Assembly (NCBI GenBank): GCA_030152405.1
Contig: JASLJL010000040.1
Location: 1-14,643 of the forward strand
DNA length: 14,643 nt
Direction of reading: 5' to 3'
Source of the DNA: Gordonia sp. (in: high G+C Gram-positive bacteria)
GTDB lineage: Bacteria; Actinomycetota; Actinomycetes; Mycobacteriales; Mycobacteriaceae
Part shown: piece by piece, positions 5,996-13,311 of the stretch
Position numbering within the stretch: position 1 is the stretch's first letter
Layout: each line of letters begins with the position of its first letter
Translations under genes and position numbers: made by a program
The notes under the pieces: model-generated
Databases searched by the model: none
What the model was told of the DNA's origin: nothing
The model's input: only the letters and a program-made list of their open reading frames with translations

Positions 5996-7630
5996 GTGCC
6001 CGACCTCATCACCACCGCAGATCTGCTCCGGGCTCGCCGGGACGACGATAGCCGAGCCCTGCTGTTCGCCGAGTCGGAGTGGACGTGGTCCGAGTTCGTC
6101 ACCGAATGCGAGAGGCGCGCCGCCGCCCTCACCGCCCTCCGTGCCGAACTCCCGGCGGACGCCCCCTGGCACGTCGGCGTCCTGATGGACAACAGCCCGG
6201 AGTACATGTTCCTCATCGGTGGCGCAGCACTCGCCGGTGCGACCATCGTCGGCGTCAACCCGACCCGCCGAGGCGCCGAAGTCGTCGCAGACGTCGCGCG
6301 CACCGACTGCGCGCTGGTGCTCGTCGGACCGTCCAAGGCCGACGTCGGCGCCGACCTCGACGGGCATGTCCGAATCCTGCGGACCGACACCGACGCCTAT
6401 CGCAGCCTGCTCGACGCCGACCCGATCGACTGCTCGACCGGCCCCGACAACCACACCCTGCTGCTGCTCTTCACCTCCGGCTCGACAGGTGCACCGAAAG
6501 CCGTGAAGTGCGGCTCCGCCCGTCTCGCGGCGATCGGCACCCTCAATGTGCACGGGATGCGACGCGATGACGTCGCCTACAACGCGATGCCGCTGTTCCA
6601 CGGCAACGCGGTGATGAGCGCGTGGGCTCCGATTCTCTCCGTCGGCGGAACCTTCGCGCTGCGCGACTCCTTCTCGGCGTCGGGGTTCCTGCCCGACATC
6701 CAGCGCTTCGGCGCGACGTTCTTCAACTACGTCGGCCGGTCGCTCGCATACGTACTGGCTCAGCCGGAGCGACCGGAGGAGCGCGACAACCGTCTCCGGT
6801 TCGGCTGGGGCACCGAGGCGTCGGCTCGTGACCGCGAAGAGTTCGAGCGGAGATTCGGCGTGCCGGTCACGGAGTCGTACGGCTCGTCCGAGGGCGTGTG
6901 CGTCATCGTCCGAGACGCGTCGACTCCACGCGGAGCGCTCGGCACCCCGAATCCGATGCTCGGAATGACGGTGCTCGACGAGGACGGCATGGAATGCCCA
7001 CCCGCTGTCGTCGCGGACGACGGCACGCTGGTGAACGCGGCGGAGGCGATCGGCGAGATCGTCGCCCGCGGCGGCGGTGACCGATTCGAGGGCTACTACA
7101 ACAACGACGCCGCGACCGCCGAGAAGATCCGCGACGGCGACTACTGGTCCGGCGACCTCGCGTACCGGACGCCGGACGGCGTCTACTGGTTCGCCGGCCG
7201 CACCAACGACTGGATCAGGGTCGACTCCGAGAACTTCTCGACGGCGCCGCTCGAACGAATCATCGCGCGGTTCGACGGTGTCCGCGGCGTCAGCGCGTTC
7301 GCGGTCCCCGACCCCCGAACCGGCGACCGGGTGATGGCGGCCGTCGAGACGGACTCGTCCTTCGATCCGGAGGAGTTCGCCGCATTCCTCGACGCCCAGC
7401 CGGACATGGGCACCAAGTGGACGCCCCACTTCCTCCGTCTCACCGAGAGGTTCCCCCTGACCGGCACCCGCAAGGTGGACAAGTCCGCACTGCGTCGGGC
7501 CGCTTGGCGGACCGACGACCGGGTGCTGGTCCGCGACGGGGACGCCTACGTCGCCTTCGACCGCGACGCCGTCTCCGCGTTCGAGGCGAGCTTCGCCGCG
7601 CACGACCGCACTCATCTCCTCCCCGACTGA
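5996..7630 (+). CDS. fadD: Fatty-acyl-CoA synthetase / AMP-forming ligase, FadD17-like
   Basis: A 544-residue member of the ANL adenylation superfamily, which activates a carboxylic acid with ATP and joins it to CoA. P-loop TSGSTGAPK at 160-168, YGSSEG at 295-300, the hinge-side acid in SGDL (385-388), GRTNDWIRVDSENF at 401-414 (a variant of the GR..D.I...GEN motif), and a C-terminal lysine region TGTRKVDK (489-496). Segments such as KAVKC, MPLFHGNAV and ATFFNYVGRSLAYVLAQPE closely recall M. tuberculosis FadD17 (from memory). FadD17-type enzymes act in steroid or fatty-acid side-chain catabolism; the substrate here is not known. The GTG start is supported by GGGAGG 4 bases upstream. It heads an operon with an NTF2-like gene under a promoter with a TetR-type operator. 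Confidence 0.92.
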   Translation: MPDLITTADLLRARRDDDSRALLFAESEWTWSEFVTECERRAAALTALRAELPADAPWHVGVLMDNSPEYMFLIGGAALAGATIVGVNPTRRGAEVVADVARTDCALVLVGPSKADVGADLDGHVRILRTDTDAYRSLLDADPIDCSTGPDNHTLLLLFTSGSTGAPKAVKCGSARLAAIGTLNVHGMRRDDVAYNAMPLFHGNAVMSAWAPILSVGGTFALRDSFSASGFLPDIQRFGATFFNYVGRSLAYVLAQPERPEERDNRLRFGWGTEASARDREEFERRFGVPVTESYGSSEGVCVIVRDASTPRGALGTPNPMLGMTVLDEDGMECPPAVVADDGTLVNAAEAIGEIVARGGGDRFEGYYNNDAATAEKIRDGDYWSGDLAYRTPDGVYWFAGRTNDWIRVDSENFSTAPLERIIARFDGVRGVSAFAVPDPRTGDRVMAAVETDSSFDPEEFAAFLDAQPDMGTKWTPHFLRLTERFPLTGTRKVDKSALRRAAWRTDDRVLVRDGDAYVAFDRDAVSAFEASFAAHDRTHLLPD

Positions 7631-7687
7631 CACGACCCCAGAGAAGCCCCACCGAAGACCGCCACCACTGCAGACAAGGACAGCCCC

Positions 7688-8242
7688 ATGTCGAAGATCG
7701 AGATCAACCAGGAAGCCCTCTGCGACGTCATCCGCGCGCGTATCGAGCGGACCACGAACCCGCGCCACCGGACCATGCTCGAGCGGATGCTCGAACACGC
7801 GCACTACGAGCATCAAGGCGATCTGGACGGACTCATGGGCACGCTCGGCCCCACCACGGATTACCACTTCTGGAACATGGAGGGCGACGTCGGCCCGAAG
7901 GGGCTGGACGGAGTCCGGGCCTACTATTCGCACCTCGTCGAGGCGAATGCGCACATCCTCGAGTTCGACTGCGATCGCATGCTCGTCGACGACCACTGCA
8001 TCGTGATCGAAGGATGGCTGACGATGATCTCCCCAGGCGCGTACGTCGCCGAGAACCCGAACGCCGCCGCATTCGCCGACGTCACGAAGAACTACCTGGT
8101 CAAGATGCGGAACGTGATCTTCTGGCCGTTCGACGACGACCTGTTCATCATCGGCGAGGACTCGTACACCGGCGGGCCGATGGAGTTCCGCGAGCTCGCC
8201 GACGACGAACTCCCCGACGCGTTCCGAGCTCTCATCGCCTGA
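7688..8242 (+). CDS. NTF2-like / SnoaL-like protein
   Basis: A 184-residue protein, without signal peptide or membrane span. An AAGGA motif lies 7 bases before the ATG. Its order of an N-terminal helical part (residues 8-40), then HYEHQGDLDGLMGTLGPTTDYHFWN (42-66), GLDGVRAYYSHLVEANA (76-92) and beta strands (CIVIEGWLTMI, NVIFWPFDDDLFIIGEDSYTG) fits the NTF2/SnoaL cone fold, used by ketosteroid isomerases, small dehydratases and cyclases. It lies 57 bases after fadD with no promoter or terminator seen between them, so it probably acts in the same pathway on the CoA-activated substrate or a derivative (inference). I do not recognise a characterised orthologue and cannot name a catalytic residue. 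Confidence 0.85.
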   Translation: MSKIEINQEALCDVIRARIERTTNPRHRTMLERMLEHAHYEHQGDLDGLMGTLGPTTDYHFWNMEGDVGPKGLDGVRAYYSHLVEANAHILEFDCDRMLVDDHCIVIEGWLTMISPGAYVAENPNAAAFADVTKNYLVKMRNVIFWPFDDDLFIIGEDSYTGGPMEFRELADDELPDAFRALIA

Positions 8243-8245
8243 CCG

Positions 8246-8833
8246 TCACACGCCGAGCGTGCTCCGCAGCGTCCGGAGCATGTTCGCGCGCCAGGCGTCG
8301 TCGAGGGCCGACACGTCGCGGATCATCACGGCCATGAGGGTGGCGCCGAACGCCACCTCGACCAGCATTCTCGGATCGGGGTCGACGACGACTCCCTCGC
8401 GCTCAGCGGCGAGGGCGAGCCGCTCCGCGAGATCGACCCACACGAGGTCGCGCATGCTGTCGGTCAGTTGACGCAGAACCGCGTCCCCGTCGGCCGCCTC
8501 GCTGAACATGCCCATCAGGGCGCGACGCATGGCCGGATCGGCGAACAGGAATCCACACCCGTCGATCACCGACCGCAGTTCGTCGTCGATCGTCGACGAC
8601 GGATCACGCGGCGGAATCGCCACGTCGATCGGGAACACGACGCGATGCGCCAGGTGCGACTTGCTCGGCCACCGACGCCGGATCGCCGGAACCGAGGTGC
8701 CTGCGCGCGCCGCCACCTCGGTGAAGGTGAGCCCGCCGTAACCGACCTCGGCGATCACCTCGCGCGCTGCGGCGAGCACTGCGGAATCGATGCGGGCGTC
8801 CCGCGGACGGCCTGCCGTCTGTTCAGCCGACAC
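8246..8833 (-). CDS. TetR-family transcriptional repressor
   Basis: A 195-residue protein, the usual TetR length. The helix-turn-helix spans about residues 35-62 (LTFTEVAARAGTSVPAIRRRWPSKSHL). The rest is the helical ligand/dimer domain. Start choice: the frame is open to 9019, but the GTG at 8833 has AGGAGG 6 bases upstream and gives a normal short N-terminal arm, while the longer forms would read through the promoter/operator region. Its stop lies 3 bases from the convergent NTF2-like gene. The inverted repeats upstream of tetR and in the fadD promoter match, so autorepression plus control of the fadD operon is likely; the ligand may be an acyl-CoA (inference). Confidence 0.9.
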   Translation of the reverse strand: MSAEQTAGRPRDARIDSAVLAAAREVIAEVGYGGLTFTEVAARAGTSVPAIRRRWPSKSHLAHRVVFPIDVAIPPRDPSSTIDDELRSVIDGCGFLFADPAMRRALMGMFSEAADGDAVLRQLTDSMRDLVWVDLAERLALAAEREGVVVDPDPRMLVEVAFGATLMAVMIRDVSALDDAWRANMLRTLRSTLGV

Positions 8834-8862
8834 CCCACGCCTCCTCACGTATAGGGACAGGT

Positions 8863-8874
8863 CAGAGCGCTCTG
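8863..8874. repeat. Perfect 12-bp palindrome in tetR leader
   Basis: CAGAGCGCTCTG lies 30 bases before the tetR GTG, between the putative operator and the ribosome binding site. It could be a second protein-binding site or part of a leader hairpin. Its sequence is unlike the CGTT...AACG operator. Confidence 0.35.
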
Positions 8875-8892
8875 CCGAGGACGAGAGCGCAG

Positions 8893-8921
8893 TTGACGGA
8901 ACCATCCGAGTGGCATACATT
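8893..8921 (+). promoter_or_regulatory. Promoter-like element facing away from tetR, toward truA 3' end
   Basis: TTGACG (8893-8898), a 17-base spacer and TACATT (8916-8921) form a near-consensus plus-strand promoter. The distance from the -35 to the adjoining operator (30 bases) is the same as at the fadD promoter. No plausible plus-strand gene follows. The same bases read on the minus strand give TAATGT (8922-8917), a possible -10 for tetR, so the core may be bidirectional. Confidence 0.5.
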
Positions 8922-8922
8922 A

Positions 8923-8939
8923 CGTTACCAGTCGGAACG
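8923..8939. promoter_or_regulatory. TetR-type operator upstream of tetR (copy 2)
   Basis: CGTTACCAGTCGGAACG matches the fadD-promoter site in 12 of 17 positions, including all of CGTT and GGAACG; only one arm position (A for C) breaks the symmetry. The outer flank GGAACGTA-TTG is also shared. It lies next to the -10 hexamers of both possible promoters in this gap, which fits autoregulation by TetR. Confidence 0.7.
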
Positions 8940-9003
8940 TATTGCGATCGTCTCCCGAACGGTCGACACACCAGGCTGAAGGCTCCCTCCCAAGCCCCGA
9001 CGT

Positions 9004-9036
9004 GGGCCGGGTCGCGCATCTCGTGCGATCCGGCCC
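9004..9036 (+). terminator. Strong hairpin between tetR promoter and truA 3' end
   Basis: GGGCCGG (9004-9010) pairs with CCGGCCC (9030-9036). In plus-strand RNA the stem continues to about 14 pairs with two G-U wobbles around a 5-base loop. In minus-strand RNA the two wobbles become A-C mismatches, so the fold favours the plus-strand transcript, though it could also end truA transcription about 10 bases past its stop. There is no T-tract in either direction. Confidence 0.5.
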
Positions 9037-9046
9037 CGCCCGCGGA

Positions 9047-9943
9047 TCAATCTCCGCAGCAGTCACCGCTCAGATCAGATCGATCGCGCACGTCGCGGGT
9101 GAGTTCGGCGCGGTTCGCCCACTCGGACTCCGGCGGATAGTCCACCGTCGTGAGGCACAGTCCACGAGCTTGCGCGACCGGCACCTGCGCCGAACGTGTC
9201 CGCAGGTCGAGCAGGCCGGCACACCAGGCGAGATCGCGCCGTCCGTCACCGACCACGGCCACGGCTCCGACCAGCGAACGGACCATCGACCAGCAGAAGG
9301 CGTCGGCCTGTACACGCGCCACCAGCACACCGTCGCGGTCTCGTCGCCACGAGAACTCCTGGAGCTCCCGAATCGTCGTGGAGCCCTCCCGGAAGCGGCA
9401 GAAGGCCGCGAAGTCGTTGAGGCCCACCAGCAGGTGTGCGGCCTCGTTCAGCACGTCGACGTCGAGCCGACGCTGCCAGTCCGCGGTGATCCGGGAAAGC
9501 GTGGGCTCCGCGCCCCACGGGGCGTCGGCGAGTCGGTATTCGTACGTCCTCGACAGCGCTGCGAAACGCGCGTCGAAGTCGGTCGACACCTCGTCGACGG
9601 ACTTCACTCGGACGTCGTCGGGCAGCAGCTTCGCGAGCCTGCGCACGAGACGCGACGGGTCGCCGTCGATCGATCGGGTCTGCAGAGACGAGACGGGCAC
9701 GTCGCAGTGCGCCACCTGCCCGGCGGCGTGGACGCCGGCGTCGGTGCGTCCGGCGACGGTGAGCCGCACGGGTGACCGCAGCACGGTGCCGAGCGCGGTC
9801 TCGATCGTCTCCTGAACGGTGCGGAGCCCCGGCTGCGTGGCCCACCCGGAGAAGTCGGTCCCGTCGTATCCGATTCCCAGGCGCAGACGACACTGCCCGC
9901 CCTCGTCATCGACGAGGGCGGGCAGATGCGCTTGCTGAGGAAT
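9047..9943 (-). CDS. truA: tRNA pseudouridine(38-40) synthase TruA (non-canonical start)
   Basis: TruA makes pseudouridine at tRNA anticodon-arm positions 38-40. The conserved N-terminal RLRLGIGYDGTDFSGW, the catalytic-Asp motif AGRTDAGVHA, FDARFAALSRTYEYRL and the late FCWSMVRSLVG motif are all in one frame. That frame has no ATG, GTG or TTG before the conserved N-terminus; the first canonical start (GTG at 9784) would cut off the YDGTD motif. I extended it to an in-frame ATT at 9943, which shares one base with the rplQ stop (TGATT) and has AGGA 6 bases before it. This gives 298 residues (catalytic Asp68), close to M. tuberculosis TruA. Alternatives are a CTG start or a one-base sequence error near 9885-9893 that would bring a GTG (9893) into frame. 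Gene identity is secure; the start is not. Confidence 0.88.
   Translation of the reverse strand: MPQQAHLPALVDDEGGQCRLRLGIGYDGTDFSGWATQPGLRTVQETIETALGTVLRSPVRLTVAGRTDAGVHAAGQVAHCDVPVSSLQTRSIDGDPSRLVRRLAKLLPDDVRVKSVDEVSTDFDARFAALSRTYEYRLADAPWGAEPTLSRITADWQRRLDVDVLNEAAHLLVGLNDFAAFCRFREGSTTIRELQEFSWRRDRDGVLVARVQADAFCWSMVRSLVGAVAVVGDGRRDLAWCAGLLDLRTRSAQVPVAQARGLCLTTVDYPPESEWANRAELTRDVRDRSDLSGDCCGD
9894..9924. terminator. Perfect 14-bp hairpin at rplQ-truA junction
   Basis: TGCCCGCCCTCGTC (9894-9907) and GACGAGGGCGGGCA (9911-9924) are exact reverse complements with a 3-base loop. The hairpin starts 18 bases after the rplQ stop on the minus strand. There is no T-tract. It could be a factor-independent terminator or attenuator of the ribosomal operon, or a structure that controls truA translation, since it covers the region where truA should start. 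Confidence 0.6.
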
Positions 9944-10626
9944 CAGTCTTCCTGCTGCGACGGCGGCAGCGAGTAGCCTGCAGCCTCCGCGTCCGCCTCA
10001 GTGGCGAACCAGATCTCCGCGACGGTCGACTCGTAGAAACGAGTGCCGGGGCGGTGGTACAGCTTCGACTGAGCGTTGCCCTTGATCGGGAAACCCTCGG
10101 GCTGTGCGTCGCCGTCGATCGGCTCGTGCGAGCCGGCCGGTGCGTCGGCTGCCGTGTCGGCGACAGCGGCGGGGGCCTCGGCGGCCTCCGGTGCTGCGGG
10201 AGCCTCGTCGGCGGCCTTGGCCTTCGACGCGGCCGCACGTGCGACACGGTTGGCCTCGTTCGACGCGGTCTCCTCGCGGACCAGCTCGATCACTGCCATG
10301 GGGGCGTTGTCGCCCTTGCGCGGCAGCGTCTTGATGATGCGCGTGTAGCCGCCCGGACGCTCGGCGAAGTGGGGGCCGATCTCCGCGAACAGCGTGTGAA
10401 CGATGTCCTTGTCACGGATGTCCTTCATGACCTCGCGACGGTTGGCCAGCTGGCCGGCCTTCGCGTGGGTGATGAGCTTCTCGGCGTACGGACGGAGGCG
10501 CTTGGCCTTCGCTTCGGTGGTGGTGATGCGGCCGTGCTCGAAGAGCGCCGTGGCGAGGTTCGCCAAGATCGCCTTCTGGTGGCTGGCCGACCCGCCGAGG
10601 CGGGCACCCTTAGTGGGCTTGGGCAT
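9943..10626 (-). CDS. rplQ: 50S ribosomal protein L17 (bL17) with C-terminal sunset-like domain
   Basis: A 227-residue protein, about twice the usual L17 core. Residues 1-118 are the normal L17 fold ([20 protein letters not shown], then [30 protein letters not shown]). Residues 119-177 are an Ala/Glu/Pro-rich linker. Residues 178-219 ([22 protein letters not shown], then [18 protein letters not shown]) match from memory the 'sunset' domain, also found in the channel accessory protein ArfC. AGGAGAG precedes the ATG by about 2-3 bases, within the small palindrome CTCCTAGGAG (10631-10640). It follows rpoA by 65 bases in the alpha operon. L17 sits near the polypeptide exit side of the 50S subunit, so the extension may reach solvent (inference). 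Confidence 0.95.
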   Translation of the reverse strand: MPKPTKGARLGGSASHQKAILANLATALFEHGRITTTEAKAKRLRPYAEKLITHAKAGQLANRREVMKDIRDKDIVHTLFAEIGPHFAERPGGYTRIIKTLPRKGDNAPMAVIELVREETASNEANRVARAAASKAKAADEAPAAPEAAEAPAAVADTAADAPAGSHEPIDGDAQPEGFPIKGNAQSKLYHRPGTRFYESTVAEIWFATEADAEAAGYSLPPSQQED

Positions 10627-10691
10627 TTCTCTCTCCTAGGAGGGGACTGACCGATCTCGCGACCGGATCGTCGTAGTGGTTCTTGCAGCCC

Positions 10692-11744
10692 TTACAGCTG
10701 TTCGGTCTCCGCGAAATCCTCACCGGAGTCGGCGTCGTACGACGCCTCGTCCGTCCACGTGCCGGTGGCCGGGTCGTAACCGGCGACCTGCGACGGGTCG
10801 AAGCTGGCCGGGCTGTCCTTGAGGGACAGACCGAGACCGTGGAGCTTCACCTTCACCTCGTCGATCGACTTCTGGCCGAAGTTGCGGATGTCGAGCAGAT
10901 CCGACTCGGTGCGTGCAACGAGCTCGCCGACGGTGTGAACACCCTCGCGCTTGAGGCAGTTGTACGAACGGACGGTCAGCTCCAGATCCTCGATCGGCAG
11001 CGTGAACGCAGCGATGTGATCGGCCTCGGCGGGCGAGGGACCGATCTCGATGCCCTCGGCCTCGACGTTGAGCTCACGAGCCAGGCCGAAGAGCTCGACC
11101 AGGGTCTTACCGGCCGACGCCAGGGCGTCACGCGCGGTGATGGAGTTCTTCGTCTCCACGTCGAGCACCAGACGATCGAAGTCGGTGCGCTGCTCGACGC
11201 GGGTGGCCTCGACCTTGTAGGTCACCTTGAGGACCGGCGAGTAGATCGAGTCGACCGGGATGCGGCCGATCTCTGCGCCGGATGCCTTGTTCTGCACGGC
11301 CGGAACGTAGCCGCGGCCCCGCTCGACGACGAGCTCGATCTCGAGCTTGCCCTTGTCGTTGAGGGTCGCGATGTGCAGGTCCGGGTTGTGAACCGTGACG
11401 CCTGCCGGCGGCACGATGTCGGCGCCGGTGACGGCTCCCGGACCCTGCTTACGGACGTACATGGTGACCGGCTCGTCCTCTTCCGAGCTGACCACGAGGC
11501 CCTTGAGGTTCAGGATGATGTTGGTGACATCCTCCTTGACCCCGGGGACGGTGGTGAACTCGTGCAGGACACCGTCGATGCGGATGCTGGTGACCGCTGC
11601 GCCCGGGATGGACGACAGCAGCGTGCGCCGCAGCGAGTTGCCCAGCGTGTAACCGAAGCCCGGCTCGAGCGGTTCGATGGTGAACTTCGAGCGGTTCTCG
11701 GCCAACACCTCTTCGGAGAGGGTGGGTCGCTGTGAGATGAGCAT
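10692..11744 (-). CDS. rpoA: DNA-directed RNA polymerase subunit alpha
   Basis: A 350-residue protein. The N-terminal assembly domain (about 1-230) contains [20 protein letters not shown], which nucleates beta and beta' binding. The C-terminal domain (about 255-315) contains [20 protein letters not shown] and [17 protein letters not shown], which contact UP elements and activators. The acidic tail ends ETEQL, as in mycobacteria. AAGGAG lies 10 bases before the ATG. It lies between rpsD and rplQ, the standard actinobacterial order. The 77-base gap after rpsD is A/T-richer than its surroundings, but I see no convincing promoter in it. Confidence 0.98.
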   Translation of the reverse strand: MLISQRPTLSEEVLAENRSKFTIEPLEPGFGYTLGNSLRRTLLSSIPGAAVTSIRIDGVLHEFTTVPGVKEDVTNIILNLKGLVVSSEEDEPVTMYVRKQGPGAVTGADIVPPAGVTVHNPDLHIATLNDKGKLEIELVVERGRGYVPAVQNKASGAEIGRIPVDSIYSPVLKVTYKVEATRVEQRTDFDRLVLDVETKNSITARDALASAGKTLVELFGLARELNVEAEGIEIGPSPAEADHIAAFTLPIEDLELTVRSYNCLKREGVHTVGELVARTESDLLDIRNFGQKSIDEVKVKLHGLGLSLKDSPASFDPSQVAGYDPATGTWTDEASYDADSGEDFAETEQL

Positions 11745-11821
11745 GTGGTGATGTCTCCTTCGTGCCGCCCACTATTTGACGGCTGAAAGCGGAATCTGAA
11801 CAGCGTGTGCTGAAAAGATCT

Positions 11822-12427
11822 TTACTTCGAGTAGAACTCGACGATGAGCTGTTCGGTCAGCGGGACGTCGATCTGAGCGCGCTCGGGCACCGAGTGCACG
11901 AGGATGCGCAGCGTCGACGGGACCACCTGGAGCCATGCCGGCGGAGTCCGGTCGCCGAGGGTCTCCAGAGCGATCTGGAACGGCGTGGACTGCAGCGACT
12001 TCGGGCGAACGTCGATGATGTCGTACTGGCTCACGCGGTAGCTGGGCACATCCACGCGGACACCGTTGACGGTGAAGTGGCCGTGGCTGACCATCTGGCG
12101 GGCCTGACGACGCGTGCGGGCGATGCCTGCACGGTAGACGACGTTGTCGAGGCGGGTCTCCAGGATCTGGAGCAGCACGTCACCGGTCTTACCCGAGCGG
12201 CGGTTGGCCTCTTCGTAGTAACGACGGAACTGCTTCTCCATGACACCGTAGGTGAAGCGAGCCTTCTGCTTCTCCTGGAGCTGGAGCAGGTACTCCGACT
12301 CCTTGATGCGTGCGCGGCCGTGCTGGCCGGGCGGGTAGGGGCGACGCTCGAACGATGCGTCGCCGCCGATCAGGTCGACGCGAAGACGACGGGACTTCTT
12401 GGTGGCGGGGCCGGTATAACGAGCCAT
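11822..12427 (-). CDS. rpsD: 30S ribosomal protein S4 (zinc-free type)
   Basis: A 201-residue protein, full length. It begins MARYTGPATKKSRRLRVDL and contains YPPGQHGRARIKESEYLLQLQEKQKARFTYG and the S4 RNA-binding domain RLDNVVYRAGIARTRRQARQMVSHGHFTVNG. The N-terminal four-cysteine zinc cluster of some S4 proteins is absent (no Cys in the protein). S4 nucleates 30S assembly and binds 16S rRNA. AGGA lies about 11 bases before the ATG, and the gap to rpsK is 21 bases. Same operon as rpsK and rpoA. Confidence 0.98.
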   Translation of the reverse strand: MARYTGPATKKSRRLRVDLIGGDASFERRPYPPGQHGRARIKESEYLLQLQEKQKARFTYGVMEKQFRRYYEEANRRSGKTGDVLLQILETRLDNVVYRAGIARTRRQARQMVSHGHFTVNGVRVDVPSYRVSQYDIIDVRPKSLQSTPFQIALETLGDRTPPAWLQVVPSTLRILVHSVPERAQIDVPLTEQLIVEFYSK

Positions 12428-12448
12428 GTCTTATCTCTTCCTTTCCGC

Positions 12449-12856
12449 TTAGACCCGGCGCCGCTTGGGCGGGCGGCAGCCGTTGTGCGGCTGCGGGGTC
12501 ACGTCGGAGATGGTGCCGACCTCGAGGCCGGCGGCCTGCAGGGAACGGATTGCGGTCTCGCGACCCGAGCCCGGTCCCTTGACGAACACGTCGACCTTCT
12601 TGACGCCGTTCTCCTGCGCCTTGCGGGCAGCGTTCTCGGCAGCGAGCTGCGCGGCGAACGGGGTGCTCTTACGCGAGCCCTTGAAGCCCACGTGGCCGGA
12701 CGATGCCCAGCTGATCACGTTGCCCTCGGGATCGGTGATCGAGACGATGGTGTTGTTGAACGTCGACTTGATGTGAGCGTGGCCGAGCGGGACGTTCTTC
12801 TTATCGCGACGGCGGGTGCCCTTCTTGGGGCCTGCGCTACGTGACTTCGGAGGCAT
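12449..12856 (-). CDS. rpsK: 30S ribosomal protein S11
   Basis: A 135-residue protein: a basic N-terminus, then [48 protein letters not shown], and the conserved end [19 protein letters not shown]11 forms part of the 30S platform near the E site. Its ATG overlaps the rpsM TAA by one base (TAATG), so the two are translationally coupled. Confidence 0.98.
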   Translation of the reverse strand: MPPKSRSAGPKKGTRRRDKKNVPLGHAHIKSTFNNTIVSITDPEGNVISWASSGHVGFKGSRKSTPFAAQLAAENAARKAQENGVKKVDVFVKGPGSGRETAIRSLQAAGLEVGTISDVTPQPHNGCRPPKRRRV

Positions 12857-13224
12857 TACTTCTTCTTCCCGGCGATGGTCTTCTTCGGGCCCTTGCGAGT
12901 GCGGGCGTTGGTCTTGGTGCGCTGACCGTGGACCGGCAGGCCGCGACGGTGGCGCAGACCCTGGTAGCAGCCGATCTCGATCTTGCGACGGATGTCGGCC
13001 TGCACCTCGCGACGGAGGTCACCCTCCACCTTCACCGAAGCCTCGATGTATTCACGCAGCTTCGAGACGTCTGCGTCGGTCAGATCCTTCGCACGCAGGT
13101 CGGCCGAGAGGCCGGTGCCCGCGAGGATCTCCTTCGAAGTGGTACGACCCACTCCGTAGATGTACGTGAGTGCGATCTCCAGCCGCTTTTCGCGGGGAAG
13201 ATCCACACCTGCAACACGTGCCAT
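12856..13224 (-). CDS. rpsM: 30S ribosomal protein S13
   Basis: A 122-residue protein beginning [26 protein letters not shown], with the conserved C-terminal [28 protein letters not shown] and a lysine-rich tail that reaches toward tRNA in the P site. AAGGA lies 8 bases before the ATG. A 173-base gap with two hairpins precedes it, so it may have its own leader. Its stop overlaps the rpsK start. Confidence 0.98.
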   Translation of the reverse strand: MARVAGVDLPREKRLEIALTYIYGVGRTTSKEILAGTGLSADLRAKDLTDADVSKLREYIEASVKVEGDLRREVQADIRRKIEIGCYQGLRHRRGLPVHGQRTKTNARTRKGPKKTIAGKKK

Positions 13225-13287
13225 GTGGCGGTTCCTTCTGTGTTCTCAGAGGTCTGCTTCCAGTCCGTCCCGAACTCATGCGTCGGG

Positions 13288-13307
13288 CCCCGGCCTCTGA
13301 ACCGGGG
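13288..13307. repeat. Hairpin 2 in rpmJ-rpsM gap
   Basis: CCCCGG (13288-13293) pairs with CCGGGG (13302-13307) around an 8-base loop. It lies 64 bases before the rpsM start and next to a second hairpin. It may be part of an rpsM leader that senses a ribosomal protein, or a terminator; there is no T-tract. Confidence 0.4.
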
Positions 13308-13311
13308 GTCG

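Noticed and set aside
5075..7996. Very long minus-strand open frame (about 970 codons) opposite lysR, fadD and the NTF2-like gene
   Set aside because: It is antisense to three genes with clear family motifs and its translation is rich in Arg, Gly and Val without recognisable domains. Long antisense frames are expected at this GC content.
8834..9019. Longer N-terminus for TetR
   Set aside because: It would read through the promoter and operator. GTG at 8833 has AGGAGG at 6 bases and gives the usual length.
9246..9909. Alternative minus frames beginning ATG 9909 or GTG 9893 over truA
   Set aside because: Neither encodes the TruA motifs; they matter only if a one-base sequence error is present.
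10683..11735. Plus-strand open frame of 350 codons
   Set aside because: It is the exact antisense shadow of rpoA; no ribosome binding site or family signal.
11807..12844. Plus-strand open frame of 345 codons opposite rpsD and rpsK
   Set aside because: Shadow of two certain ribosomal protein genes.
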